Part shown: one piece after another, positions 9,415 through 17,583 of the stretch
Layout of the letters: every line of letters begins with the position of its first letter
How positions within the stretch are numbered: the first letter of the stretch is position 1
From: an uncultured Candidatus Cenarchaeum sp.
Lineage (GTDB): Archaea > Thermoproteota > Nitrososphaeria > Nitrososphaerales > Nitrosopumilaceae
Direction: 5' to 3'
Assembly (NCBI GenBank): GCA_958295735.1
Contig: OY282369.1
Span: 1,534,161-1,598,160 of the forward strand
DNA length: 64,000 bases
Position numbers and translations under genes: made by a program
Notes under the pieces: generated by a model
Told to the model about the DNA's origin: nothing
What the model saw: the letters and a program-made list of their open reading frames with translations, nothing else
Databases searched by the model: none

Positions 9415-10192
9415 GGGCGGGGCCGCCGGCGGGCCGGGGCCTTCCACGCCGCGCGGCCGCGGCGAGAATGGAAGACGGGGCGAGGGTTCCTCCCGAACGC
9501 CGGCATGGGATGCCCGGAGCGATGCCGCGGGGGGCGGGGGGAGAGACGGACCCCGGGGAGGGCGACGGGCCGCACGCGCGCGTGCGGGGGGAGGAGTGCG
9601 GGACGGCGGCCGGGATCGGGGGGAGCCCCGACCGCGACAAGCCCACTATGTGCAAGCGGCTGATGCGCGCCCGGGCGGGGGGCGCGGGCGCGAGGCGCGG
9701 GCGCGGGGGGCGCGGGCGGGAGTGCCTGCCGGACGCGGACCGGCGCGGGCAACTCGCGGCGGATCTCGAGGGCCGCGGGCAGCGCGGCTTCGAGTCAGCC
9801 CCGCGGATCTCCGTCCTGGCCCGCGCGCGCAAAGAAAAACTCCGGCGTGGAGCACGGCAAGCCGGGGGTGTTTTCCCTCCCCACCGGGCTGCCCCGCGCG
9901 GGGGGGAAATAGCCCCCGGGCGGCCTCGGAAAAAAGCGGGACTGGGCGGGGGAGGGATCCCGGCGGCCCGCGGGGGAAAATGCCGGGCGGGGCTGCGCGG
10001 CGGCGGCGGGCCGTCCCGGCGCGGCCGGGCCGCCGCGTCCCCCCCCGCCCTGCGCGGCCGGGGAGGCGCGCCTCCCGGCCCCGCGTCCGAAAGGCCCGAT
10101 CCGCCCGCGCTGCCGCGCCCGGCCCTGCGCGGCCGCCCGCCAAGCGGCCGCCGGGCATCCGGGCCGAAGGCCCCGGCGCGGCCGGCCCCGCG
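9415..10192. other. GC-rich intergenic stretch, no gene seen
   Basis: About 780 bp at very high GC. Open frames exist on both strands only because stop codons are rare at this composition; none shows motifs, a promoter or sensible amino-acid composition (mostly Arg/Gly/Ala/Pro). I see no family A or B repeat and no RNA structure I can name. Confidence 0.5.
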
Positions 10193-10804
10193 TCAGCCGC
10201 GGCCGGCCCGCGGGCCTGGATCGCGCGGCCGGGGCGCCGCCGCGGCGTCCCGGATCTTCTTCACCAGCAGGAACCTCGGCCTGGCGGGATCGATGTCCCC
10301 GTGCATCTCCACGTTGCTGATTATCTTCACCCTCCGCCGCGACCACGCCTCGTACATGTTCCTTCCCCTGCCGTCCTCCCCGCCGGCCTCGAGCAGCTCG
10401 CAGCTTGCCGCGTACCTGCCGGCCACCCTGAGCACCTCGTCGATGCCCGCCTCCACCCCGCGGTCGTCGAGGTGGTTGAAGAACCCGTGGGTGAACACCA
10501 TGTCCACGGACGAGTCCCCGTACGGCATGCGCGTTGCGGCGCCCGCCGCGACCAGGGCCGCCGGCCCCAGCCTCGCCGCCGCGACGCGGGCTATCGCGGG
10601 ATTGTAGTCCAGCCCGACCGCCCTGGCCCGCCCCGCGAGCAGCCTCAGGTCGTTCCCCGCGTTGCAGCCCACCTCCAGGACGCCGCGGCATCTGAGCGAA
10701 ACGGCCAGGTCCCTGACGAACTCGGCGAACGCCCTGTTGTAGTTCGAGTCGGCCTCGCCGGCGTGGCGCTCCCAGCGCGAGTCGTCCGTGTGCCGGCGCC
10801 TCCC
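10193..10804 (-). CDS. Class I SAM-dependent methyltransferase, start codon not found
   Basis: The SAM-binding motif I reads LEVGCNAGND, followed by VGLDYNPAIARVAA (motif II) and a VFTHGFFNHLDD segment, so the Rossmann fold is clear; the substrate is unknown. The only standard start in frame is the GTG at 10672, in the middle of motif I, which would remove strand 1. Coding-like sequence continues upstream (DDSRWERHAGEADSNYNRAF and FAEFVRDLAVSL), but no ATG, GTG or TTG occurs before the frame meets the 60-aa gene at 10806. An unusual start, a sequencing indel or a frameshift fusion are the options; the 10804 boundary is a placeholder. Confidence 0.65.
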   Translation of the reverse strand, partial: GRRRHTDDSRWERHAGEADSNYNRAFAEFVRDLAVSLRCRGVLEVGCNAGNDLRLLAGRARAVGLDYNPAIARVAAARLGPAALVAAGAATRMPYGDSSVDMVFTHGFFNHLDDRGVEAGIDEVLRVAGRYAASCELLEAGGEDGRGRNMYEAWSRRRVKIISNVEMHGDIDPARPRFLLVKKIRDAAAAPRPRDPGPRAGRG

Positions 10805-10805
10805 C

Positions 10806-10988
10806 CTACGCGCCGCCGCCGCCGCGGTGGGCGCAGCCGCACTTCACCATCACGGTTCCGAAGGAGCAGTCGTGGGGCCCCTCGGAGCGCCCCTCGGTGG
10901 GCACCTCCACCATGCACTCGGAGCAGCGGCCCCTCCTGCAGAACCAGCAGGCGCCTTCCGACTCCTCCCCCGCGGCCACGGCGCTCAC
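10806..10988 (-). CDS. 60-aa cysteine-rich protein, possible metal-binding
   Basis: Starts at GTG 10988, overlapping the ilvE stop by GTGA, so probably translated with ilvE. Six Cys occur in 60 residues, in ACWFCRRGRCSECMVEVP and later CSF / KCGCAHRG, which could bind zinc or an Fe-S cluster. It has no hydrophobic segment. I do not recognise the family. Its end abuts the methyltransferase, suggesting an ilvE-small protein-methyltransferase operon. Confidence 0.7.
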   Translation of the reverse strand: MSAVAAGEESEGACWFCRRGRCSECMVEVPTEGRSEGPHDCSFGTVMVKCGCAHRGGGGA

Positions 10989-11908
10989 CGCGCGACCGGC
11001 GTGAGCCACGAGGCGAACCTCTCGTCCCGGCCGGTGGCCGCGCCGATGAACGACTTTTGCAGGGCGCGGGTCGCCTTGCCGGGGCGCCCGCCCGATATTC
11101 TCACGCGGTCTATCCTGGACACCGCCTTTACCTCGGCGGCCGTCCCCACCATGAAGACCTCGTCGGCCGCGTACAGGTCCTCCCTGTCCAGATCGGCCTC
11201 GGCCACGCTGCCCCCGTCCGCCTCTATTATCCGCATGACGCTGTCCCTGGTTATGCCCTCGAGTATGCCCGCGCTGGCCGGCGGCGTGGTCATGGCGCCG
11301 CCCCTCACCGCGAATATGTTCTCGGCGCTGCCCTCCGCCACCTTGCCCGCCGAGTTGAGCATTATGGCCTCGTCGTATCCCGCCTCCAGCGCCTCCGTCC
11401 TGGCCAGGGCCGCGTTGGCGTAGTTCGCGGATGCCTTGGCCCTGGCCGGCTGCGACCTCCCGTCGATCCTCGTCCAGCTCGACACCTTGCAGCTGGCCCC
11501 GGTGACCCTGCCCGCCTTCGACTCCCCCATCTTCCACTCCCAGCAGGCTATGGCGACGTCGACGCAGTTCCTCGGCGGGGTCAGCCCCATCTGCCCGTAC
11601 CCGTAGTACGCTATGGGCCGTATGTAGCACTCCTTGAGGCCGCTCGCCCTCACGGTGTCGGCCACCGCGTCCGCGATCTGCCTCCTCGTGTACGGGATCC
11701 GCATGGAGTACATGCCGGCCGACCTGAACAGGCGGTCCACGTGGTCGCCGAGGCGGAAGATCGACGGGCCCGTCCCCCGGGCGTTGTAGCAGCGCAGCCC
11801 CTCGAACACGGCCGTCGCGTAGTGCAGGGAGTGGGTCATCACGTGCACCTTTGCATCCCCGGACGGCACGAGCCTGCCGTTCATCCATATCCTGCCGCCC
11901 TCCTTCAT
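10985..11908 (-). CDS. ilvE: Branched-chain amino acid aminotransferase
   Basis: Fold type IV PLP enzyme, 307 aa, catalysing the last transamination of Ile/Leu/Val synthesis. Motifs are HSLHYATAVFEGLRCYN, the PLP-lysine segment KASANYANAALA, GYDEAIMLN, EGSAENIFAV and GITRDSVMRI. ATG 11908 is chosen because a TATA-like TCTAAATTA lies ~26 nt upstream; the longer frame runs through family A repeat sequence. A second paralogue lies at 60659-61588. Confidence 0.93.
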   Translation of the reverse strand: MKEGGRIWMNGRLVPSGDAKVHVMTHSLHYATAVFEGLRCYNARGTGPSIFRLGDHVDRLFRSAGMYSMRIPYTRRQIADAVADTVRASGLKECYIRPIAYYGYGQMGLTPPRNCVDVAIACWEWKMGESKAGRVTGASCKVSSWTRIDGRSQPARAKASANYANAALARTEALEAGYDEAIMLNSAGKVAEGSAENIFAVRGGAMTTPPASAGILEGITRDSVMRIIEADGGSVAEADLDREDLYAADEVFMVGTAAEVKAVSRIDRVRISGGRPGKATRALQKSFIGAATGRDERFASWLTPVAR

Positions 11909-12043
11909 GCCGGCGGCCTCCGATCCCGCTAATTTAGAGTTGCGACGCGCGGCGCCCCGGCCGGCCCCGGGATCCGCCCGCGCCCCCGCGCCCGCGCTTC
12001 CCCGGCCCCGCGGGCCGGCCGCGGCGCGCGGCAACCCGCCGAT

Positions 12044-12112
12044 CCATGCATGAGGTCACGCACCCGCCAGCCGCAGGCGTGAAAAAGACTTCGCTGATCC
12101 AGATTCGCGCAT
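12044..12112 (-). repeat. REP-like repeat family A, copy 1
   Basis: Read on the minus strand it has GCGCGAATCTGGATCAGCG, then CTTTTTCACGCCTGCGGC and an arm ending GTGACCTCATGC. It matches copies at 13874 and 30215 over ~65 bp. It lies between ilvE and the aspartate kinase terminator. Confidence 0.8.
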
Positions 12113-12125
12113 GGGGCGTGGGGGC

Positions 12126-12230
12126 GCTGACCTTATACCGATCTATATAGCACAAGCCTAAATAGCCATGCCGCGAGATACAAGCAGCGTGTTTTGGGTA
12201 ACGCCGGGGCTAACTCTAGATAAGGCCCAA
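12126..12230. other. AT-richer unexplained segment with TATA-like sites
   Basis: About 100 bp of clearly lower GC than its surroundings. It holds CTATATAG (12143-12150) and CCTAAATAG (12157-12165), which look like archaeal promoter elements, but no ORF starts at the expected distance on either strand. A small RNA or a remnant of lost genes is possible; I see no tRNA fold. Confidence 0.35.
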
Positions 12231-12276
12231 GAAAAAACCCGAGTTGGTGAGACTGGTGAAAATCCAGCTCTGCCAA
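12231..12276 (-). terminator. Terminator of the aspartate kinase gene
   Basis: Two bases after the kinase stop the minus strand forms a hairpin (TTGG, GAG, CTGG paired with CCAG, CTC, CCAA around loop ATTTTCA), followed by CTCGGG and six T residues. A stem plus T-run in this position is a good factor-independent terminator candidate and the clearest in the window. Confidence 0.6.
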
Positions 12277-12278
12277 CA

Positions 12279-13727
12279 TCATAATCGCGGGGGCGGCCCG
12301 TCCCCGCCGCCCATGCCGGCCCTCTCGTCGTGTATGGCCCGCACGGCGCGGGGCACGGCGTCCCCGCTGTCCTCCATGATTATGATTATGCGGGACGTCT
12401 CCTCCTGCGCATCCATGTTCAGTATGTTGATGCCCTCCTGCCCCAGCTTGGCGCTGCTGCGCGCCGCCACGTGGCGCGCCCTCCACATCCGGTCCCCTAT
12501 CAGCGTGACCACGCCGCGGCCGTACGTTGTGGTGGCCAGCGAGTCGAACCCGAGGAAGTACTTTTCGTTGCGCCGCACATAGTCCGCGTCGAGGAACAGC
12601 AGCCTGGTGAACTCGGCGCCGTCCCTCGTGAACGGCGAGAGCGTGACGAACTCGCCGTACCTCTTGTCCTTCTTCAGCGACACGAGGAGCCGCGCCGCCG
12701 CGTCGGCCTCCGCCCTGAATATCGCGCAGTTGCCCTTCCCGGTCACGATCTTGACGGGGTGGCCGCCGGCATCCGGCGGCGCCCTCTGGACCACGGTGGC
12801 CCTCGCCGGGCGGTTCATGTCCGTCACGGCGACCGGTATGTCCACCCCGTTCTCCAGTATCTCCTTTATGGCCACCGGGTCTATTATCTTCATGCCGAAC
12901 ATTCCCGCCAGCCGGGCCTCGTTGTACGAGAGGCTCGGCACGTCGCTCAGGCCCTCCGAGACCACCTTGGGGTCCGCCGAGACCACGGAGCTGTCCTTTT
13001 CCAGATCGATCCTGGCGTCGTACTTTTTGTGCAGCAGTATGCCCAGGTCCGCGGCCGTCCTGTCCGAGCCGCCCCTCTCGTACGTGGTGGCGGCCCCGCC
13101 GGCAGTCCTGCCGATGAACCCGCCCATCGTCACCACGTCGTTGCGCGCGAGCAGCTCCTCCAGGGGGCCCAGGCGCCTCGCGGACTCGGCCGCCAAGAAG
13201 TTGGCCGACTCTATGTTGGAGTCCGTTATTATGGGCCACGACTCGAAGGGCACGTGGGCCGACCTCATCCCGAGCCCCCCCAGCACGTGGTTCATCACTT
13301 GGGAGATGAGCAGCTCGCCGGAGAATGCCAGCGCGACGGAGCGCACCTCGTCGGCGAACTCGCGCTTCTCCCCCGCCGCGCGCAGGGCGGAGGCGGCCCT
13401 TTCGAGGCACGCGGCAACTGTCCGCCTGCACTCGTCCCGGCGGTCGGGCGCCACCGTCCCCGCTATCCTTTCGTACGCGGCCCTGATCCCCGCCATGTCC
13501 GCGTCCCTTCCGGACTCGGCGCGCGCGCCCAGGCCCAGCATTATGTCGGTGATGGAGCGCGGGGATCCCGCCTCCCCGTCCGCGGTGAGGGGAGCAGAGA
13601 ACACGCAGGCCACCTTGGCGTCCCTCTTCAGCTCCGCCACGCGCCGCACTATCGCCGGGATCGACAGCCCGTCCGGGCCGAGGGCGCTCCCGCCGAACTT
13701 GGCCACCACGAGCCTGCCGCCGGCCAT
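12279..13727 (-). CDS. lysC: Aspartate kinase
   Basis: Phosphorylates aspartate for the Lys/Thr/Met pathways. The N-terminal amino-acid-kinase domain has VVAKFGGSALG, SGELLISQVMN, GGFIGRTAGG and TYERGGSDRTAADLG. The C-terminal ~130 residues fit ACT regulatory domains (KIVTGKGNCAIF, GVVTLIGDRMW and a late EETSRIIIIMED), so feedback inhibition is likely. The 482 aa length is normal. ATG 13727 lies ~25 nt after the TATA-like TTTTAATAAAC, so it is probably leaderless. Confidence 0.94.
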   Translation of the reverse strand: MAGGRLVVAKFGGSALGPDGLSIPAIVRRVAELKRDAKVACVFSAPLTADGEAGSPRSITDIMLGLGARAESGRDADMAGIRAAYERIAGTVAPDRRDECRRTVAACLERAASALRAAGEKREFADEVRSVALAFSGELLISQVMNHVLGGLGMRSAHVPFESWPIITDSNIESANFLAAESARRLGPLEELLARNDVVTMGGFIGRTAGGAATTYERGGSDRTAADLGILLHKKYDARIDLEKDSSVVSADPKVVSEGLSDVPSLSYNEARLAGMFGMKIIDPVAIKEILENGVDIPVAVTDMNRPARATVVQRAPPDAGGHPVKIVTGKGNCAIFRAEADAAARLLVSLKKDKRYGEFVTLSPFTRDGAEFTRLLFLDADYVRRNEKYFLGFDSLATTTYGRGVVTLIGDRMWRARHVAARSSAKLGQEGINILNMDAQEETSRIIIIMEDSGDAVPRAVRAIHDERAGMGGGDGPPPRL

Positions 13728-13802
13728 GGCGGCCGCGCGGCCGCGTGTTTATTAAAACATGATCTCCCGCGGTCCGTGCGAGGCCGGAAACCCCGCTCCC
13801 TA

Positions 13803-13855
13803 GGCGCGGATCCGGATCAGCGAAGGCGTTTTCACGTTCACGGAGTTCATACGGC
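13803..13855 (+). repeat. REP-like repeat family A, copy 2 (internally shortened)
   Basis: Begins GGCGCGGATCCGGATCAGCG and continues AAGGCGTTTTCACG, identical to copy 3 only 71 bp away, then jumps to a TTCATACGGCG tail, so the middle of the arm appears deleted. Confidence 0.75.
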
Positions 13856-13873
13856 GAACAAAGGCCGCCGGCC

Positions 13874-13942
13874 GGCGCGGATCCGGATCAGCGAAGGCGT
13901 TTTCACGCCTGCGGCTGACGGGCGCGTGGCTTCATACCGCGG
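13874..13942 (+). repeat. REP-like repeat family A, copy 3
   Basis: One of the fullest copies: GGCGCGGATCCGGATCAGCG core, AAGGCGTTTTCACGCCT hairpin, then GCGGCTGACGGGCGCGTGG and a TTCATACCGCGG end. It lies upstream of aspartate kinase and downstream of the glycosyltransferase, between two minus-strand genes. Confidence 0.8.
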
Positions 13943-14054
13943 TCAGGCCCGGACCGCGCGGCCCGCGGGCCGGATCGGGGCGGCCGCGGGACGCGGCGGC
14001 GGCGGAAGGCGGGCGCGTACCGCCGCGCCGCGCCCCCCGGCATCCGCCCCCCCC

Positions 14055-15101
14055 CTACCCGCCCTCCAGAATCCTCCTGATCGTTCCGGCCGCCCTCTCG
14101 GCGCCCCCCAGATCCCCCGGCGCCCCCCTGCCCCGCGCGAGGCCGGCCCGGACGAGCTCCTCCAGGCGGCCCAGGTCGCCGCGGGAGAACCCCTCCTCGC
14201 GCGCGTTGTCCTCCTGCTCAAAGTGCCCCCCTATGGGGAGGAAGACGCCGGGCGTCCCGAACGCCCCGCACTCGTCAATGGTGGATCTCCCTGCCAGGGA
14301 GACGACCAGATCGGCCGCGAGGATCATCTCGTGCAGGTTGGGCACGAAGCCGGCGTCCCGCACGCCGCCGGCCGCCCCCTTTCCCCCGAGGCGCGGCCCC
14401 GCCGCGGCGACCGCGCGTATCCCGTCGGCCTCCAGGGCGGGCGCGATCCCCGCCACCGCCTCCAGGAGAAATCCCCCCGCGCCGGTTCCCCCGACGCACG
14501 CCAGCACGGTCGGCCCCGCGAACCCGAACGCCTCCCGCAGGGCGTCCCTGGGGCGTCCCGGGATCCGCACTATCGGCCCCGCGTACGAGACGTTCCCCTC
14601 CCCCCTCCCATTCTTTGGGACTATGACCGCCCCGCATCCCGCGGCTATCCGCCGCATGGACCGGTTGGCCTCCCGCTCCAGGATGCCGCCGATTCCGCGC
14701 GCGCCGAACCTGACCTCCGACACGTCGGTGATCAGGACCGTCCTGACGCCGGCATCCTGGGCCGCGGCCAGCGCCGCATAGTCCTCGTCGCCCACCACCA
14801 GATCCGGCCGGCGGTCCCGTATCAGCGCCGCCGCCCTCTTCTTGGACGTCCTGTAGTGCAGGGCGTACCTCCACAGCCAGGCGCCCGCCCCCCGCAGCCG
14901 GCCGTCCCTGACGTCAAAGTCCGGCATGGTGTACGCCTCTTCCACGTCCAGGCCGTGCGCCGCGAGGAGCCGCCCCGCCCCGCCCCCCGAGACGAACCTC
15001 GTGCGGGCGCCTTCCAGGCCGCGCGCCGCGCCGACGGCCGCGTCCCTCGACGCGTGGCCCAGCCCTACGGAGCTCGTGAAGAACAGTACGCCGCCGGACA
15101 C
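14055..15101 (-). CDS. MurG/GT28-like glycosyltransferase
   Basis: 348 aa from GTG 15101. The N-terminal donor-family glycine motif is FTSSVGLGHASRD, the middle has VLACVGGTGAGG, and the C-terminal nucleotide-sugar site reads SLAGRSTIDECGAFG followed by PGVFLPIGGHFEQEDNA, as in GT28 UDP-GlcNAc transferases. No signal peptide or membrane helix is seen. It likely acts in surface glycan or S-layer/lipid glycosylation; neither donor nor acceptor can be fixed. The GTG start was preferred to an upstream Arg/Gly-rich extension, with a weak TATA (CACAAAAG) ~25 nt before it. Confidence 0.85.
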   Translation of the reverse strand: MSGGVLFFTSSVGLGHASRDAAVGAARGLEGARTRFVSGGGAGRLLAAHGLDVEEAYTMPDFDVRDGRLRGAGAWLWRYALHYRTSKKRAAALIRDRRPDLVVGDEDYAALAAAQDAGVRTVLITDVSEVRFGARGIGGILEREANRSMRRIAAGCGAVIVPKNGRGEGNVSYAGPIVRIPGRPRDALREAFGFAGPTVLACVGGTGAGGFLLEAVAGIAPALEADGIRAVAAAGPRLGGKGAAGGVRDAGFVPNLHEMILAADLVVSLAGRSTIDECGAFGTPGVFLPIGGHFEQEDNAREEGFSRGDLGRLEELVRAGLARGRGAPGDLGGAERAAGTIRRILEGG

Positions 15102-15178
15102 GGCGCCCGCCCGCGCGCCCGCCTCTTTTGTGCCTTGCCCGCCGCCCGCCCGCCCGCCGCGGCCGGCCCCGCGATCCC

Positions 15179-16354
15179 TCAAAGTTTAAATGGATTTTTG
15201 CGGGGAGCGCGCCCGGGCTCATGGTCCAGATCGGTCATGACGTCGCCCTTACACGGCGAAGATCCGGGGTTCAAATCCCCGTGGGCCCACTGCCGACTCC
15301 CCAGCGCCCGCCGCGCCAGCCGCTCCTTGACGAAGTCGATGGCGCGCACCGGCGTGGGATCGATCCCGGACAGGGCGGCCCTGTACATGCTGGCATAGTC
15401 GAACAGGTACACCAGGCCGGCCACCTTGGTGAGTATGCCGCCCCCCGGCGAGTAGACCGTGTGGTACCCTATGCCCTCCTCCCCGAAGAACTCGCGCAGG
15501 ATCTCCCACCTCTCCTTGGTCTTGGGGTGGTCGTCGGCGCCCCTGACCATGACCGGCCTGTGCGTGCCGCCCGCCCCCGCGCCCCACGCGACTATCCCGT
15601 TGTGGCACGCCTCGATGACGTCCTCGACCATGGCGTGGATCTTGGCGTTCTCCTGCAGCGAGTTCTTGAGCCTCACGGCCGCGGCGCGCAGCCCCCACGG
15701 GTAGTACACCACGGCGGGGCCGGCGATCCACCGGGCGAGCTCGACGGCGGGGTTGGCCCCGCCGCCGGGGGCCCGCGAGGCGATCCTGGCCGCGAGCCGC
15801 CCCATCTCGGATATGGACTCCCGCACGTCGCCCTCCCTCACCGGCAGCGAGGGCCCGAGCGCCCCGAGCATCCCGTACAGGAATGCCGCGTAGGAGGCGC
15901 GCGGCGAGTGCCGCCCGGCCACCCCCACGTGGGGCATCCCGTTCCCGCGGCAGTACTCCTCCATCCTGCCGCCGTCCGAGAACGACACGGTCCTGCATCC
16001 CGCCCCGCGGGCGGCCGCGAGCACGCTCAGGGTCTCCTCGGTGTTGCCCGAGACGCTGGTGGCCACCACGAGGCTGCCGGGGCCGGCGGTCCTGGGGAGC
16101 AGGTAGCCCTTCACCACGTCGACGTGCACGCCGGTCCGCGACATGACGGCGGCCAGCGTGTCGCCCACGGCCCCGGAGCCGCCCATCCCGGCGAATACCA
16201 CGTGCCGCGCCCCGTCGGCGGCGCCGCCCGCGCTCTCCCCCCCCTCCTTTCCCTTCTCGTACTCCTCCGCGGCTATCCGCGGCCACGCGTCGTACACCTC
16301 GTGCATGCGGGACGCGTCGCTCCCGGCCAGTGCAGGGCGGGCCGCGTCGGCCAT
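15179..16354 (-). CDS. Bifunctional phosphoglucose/phosphomannose isomerase-like SIS protein
   Basis: SIS-domain sugar-phosphate isomerase, 391 aa as read. FAGMGGSGAVGDTL and VVATSVSGNTEETL are the two sugar-phosphate loops, and HNGIVAWGAG near residue 260 is the C-terminal-domain catalytic region. ATG 16354 follows a TATA-like ATATATTC by ~25 nt. The last ~37 codons run antisense through tRNA-Val, with the stop beyond it in the tRNA promoter, so the native C-terminus may be extended relative to the family. The enzyme links glucose, fructose and mannose phosphates, consistent with the neighbouring glycosyltransferase. Confidence 0.88.
   Translation of the reverse strand: MADAARPALAGSDASRMHEVYDAWPRIAAEEYEKGKEGGESAGGAADGARHVVFAGMGGSGAVGDTLAAVMSRTGVHVDVVKGYLLPRTAGPGSLVVATSVSGNTEETLSVLAAARGAGCRTVSFSDGGRMEEYCRGNGMPHVGVAGRHSPRASYAAFLYGMLGALGPSLPVREGDVRESISEMGRLAARIASRAPGGGANPAVELARWIAGPAVVYYPWGLRAAAVRLKNSLQENAKIHAMVEDVIEACHNGIVAWGAGAGGTHRPVMVRGADDHPKTKERWEILREFFGEEGIGYHTVYSPGGGILTKVAGLVYLFDYASMYRAALSGIDPTPVRAIDFVKERLARRALGSRQWAHGDLNPGSSPCKGDVMTDLDHEPGRAPRKNPFKL
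15184..15192 (+). promoter_or_regulatory. TATA box of tRNA-Val
   Basis: GTTTAAATG about 27 nt upstream of the mature 5' end at 15215. It also lies inside the antisense tail of the isomerase gene. Confidence 0.65.
15215..15289 (+). tRNA. tRNA-Val (anticodon TAC)
   Basis: Acceptor GGGCTCA pairs with TGGGCCC (one G-T pair). D stem GTC/GAC, anticodon stem TCGCC/GGCGA with loop CTTACAC giving anticodon TAC, T arm CGGGG-TTCAAAT-CCCCG, discriminator A. CCA is not encoded and no intron is present. It overlaps the minus-strand isomerase gene completely. Confidence 0.93.
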
Positions 16355-16448
16355 GCGGGCGGCGGCCCGCGGTCTGAATATATGTCATGGACGGGGGCGC
16401 CCATTCCCCGCCGCACACGTTATAACCGGCCCGGCGGCGGGGGCGCCG

Positions 16449-17543
16449 TTGGATCGGGGCGGCGCGGCGGCGGGGGATCCCGGCCTGAGGACCGTGGAGT
16501 GGAGGGACGGGGGGACCGTGGTGATGATAGACCAGACGCGGCTTCCCGGCCGGCTGTCGTTCGTGGAGTGCACCGGCCACTCGCAGGTGGCCGAGGCCAT
16601 ACGCGGGCTCGTGGTCAGGGGCGCGCCGGCCATCGGGGTCTCCGGCGCGTTCGGCCTGGCGCTCGCGGCCTCGCGCAGCGCCGCCGAGTCCAGGGGGGAG
16701 CTCCTCGCGGACCTGGACGCGGCGTACGAGGAGCTGCTGGGGACTAGGCCGACCGCCGTCAACCTCCGCTGGGCCCTGGACGCGGCCATGCGGGCGGCCA
16801 GGGATCCCTCCCTCTCCGCCGCCGGGGAGGTGAGGGCCGCGGTGGTGGAGGCGGCCAAGGCGATGGCCGAGGACGACGTCAGGACGAACATGGAGCTGGG
16901 CCGCCGCGGCGCGGAGCTGTTCCGCGACGGGGACACCGTGATGACGCACTGCAACGCCGGCGCGCTGGCCACCGTCGCGTACGGGACGGCCCTCGGGGTG
17001 GTGCGCGCCGCGCGGGACGGGGGCAAGGGCGTGCGCGTCATAGCGACCGAGACGCGCCCCGTCCAGCAGGGCTCGCGCCTCACCGCGTTCGAGCTCCAGC
17101 GGGACGGCATAGACGTCCGCCTCGTCCCGGACACGGCAGTCGGGTACTCCATGGCGGAGGGGCTGGTGGACCGCGTGGTGGTGGGCGCCGACCGCATCCT
17201 GCGGACCGGCCACGTGTACAACAAGATAGGCACGTACCAGGTGGCCGTCATGGCGGGGCGCCACGGCATCCCGTTCTACGTGGCCGCCCCGCTCTCGACG
17301 TTCGACATGGGCAGCAGCCCCGGCGACGTCACCATAGAGCAGAGGGGGCCGGACGAGGTGACCTCCGCGGGGGGCGCGCGGACCGCCCCCGTGGGGGTCG
17401 GGGCGATCAACCCCGCCTTTGACCTGACCCCTCCTGACCTGGTGACGGGGATAATCACCGAGCGCGGCGTGGCCGGGCCCCCGTACGAGGAGTCCATCGC
17501 GGGGCTGTTCGGGGCGGGGCCGGGCGGAGTTAATCAAAGCTAA
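16449..17543 (+). CDS. mtnA: MtnA/eIF2B-type isomerase (S-methyl-5-thioribose-1-phosphate isomerase-like)
   Basis: Aldose-ketose isomerase of the MtnA/eIF2B-alpha family, ~364 aa. Visible are VRGAPAIGVSGAFGLALA, NLRWALDAAMRAA, THCNAGALATVAYGTALG (catalytic Cys), ETRPVQQGSRLTAFEL, VGADRILRTGHVYNKIGT (catalytic Asp) and FYVAAPLSTFD. These favour MtnA over the ribose-1,5-bisphosphate isomerase group, but either is possible in archaea. TTG 16449 is chosen because TTATAA sits ~28 nt upstream; GTG 16494 is the alternative, close to the usual N-terminus. Confidence 0.88.
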   Translation: MDRGGAAAGDPGLRTVEWRDGGTVVMIDQTRLPGRLSFVECTGHSQVAEAIRGLVVRGAPAIGVSGAFGLALAASRSAAESRGELLADLDAAYEELLGTRPTAVNLRWALDAAMRAARDPSLSAAGEVRAAVVEAAKAMAEDDVRTNMELGRRGAELFRDGDTVMTHCNAGALATVAYGTALGVVRAARDGGKGVRVIATETRPVQQGSRLTAFELQRDGIDVRLVPDTAVGYSMAEGLVDRVVVGADRILRTGHVYNKIGTYQVAVMAGRHGIPFYVAAPLSTFDMGSSPGDVTIEQRGPDEVTSAGGARTAPVGVGAINPAFDLTPPDLVTGIITERGVAGPPYEESIAGLFGAGPGGVNQS

Positions 17544-17583
17544 CTTTTAGAAAGTTTTTATCCTTTTTTCATAACCCTGCCGC

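Noticed and set aside
9596-10192. Possible genes in the GC-rich gap after the aldehyde dehydrogenase
   Set aside because: No TATA patch, no motifs, and Arg/Gly/Ala/Pro low-complexity translations in every frame.
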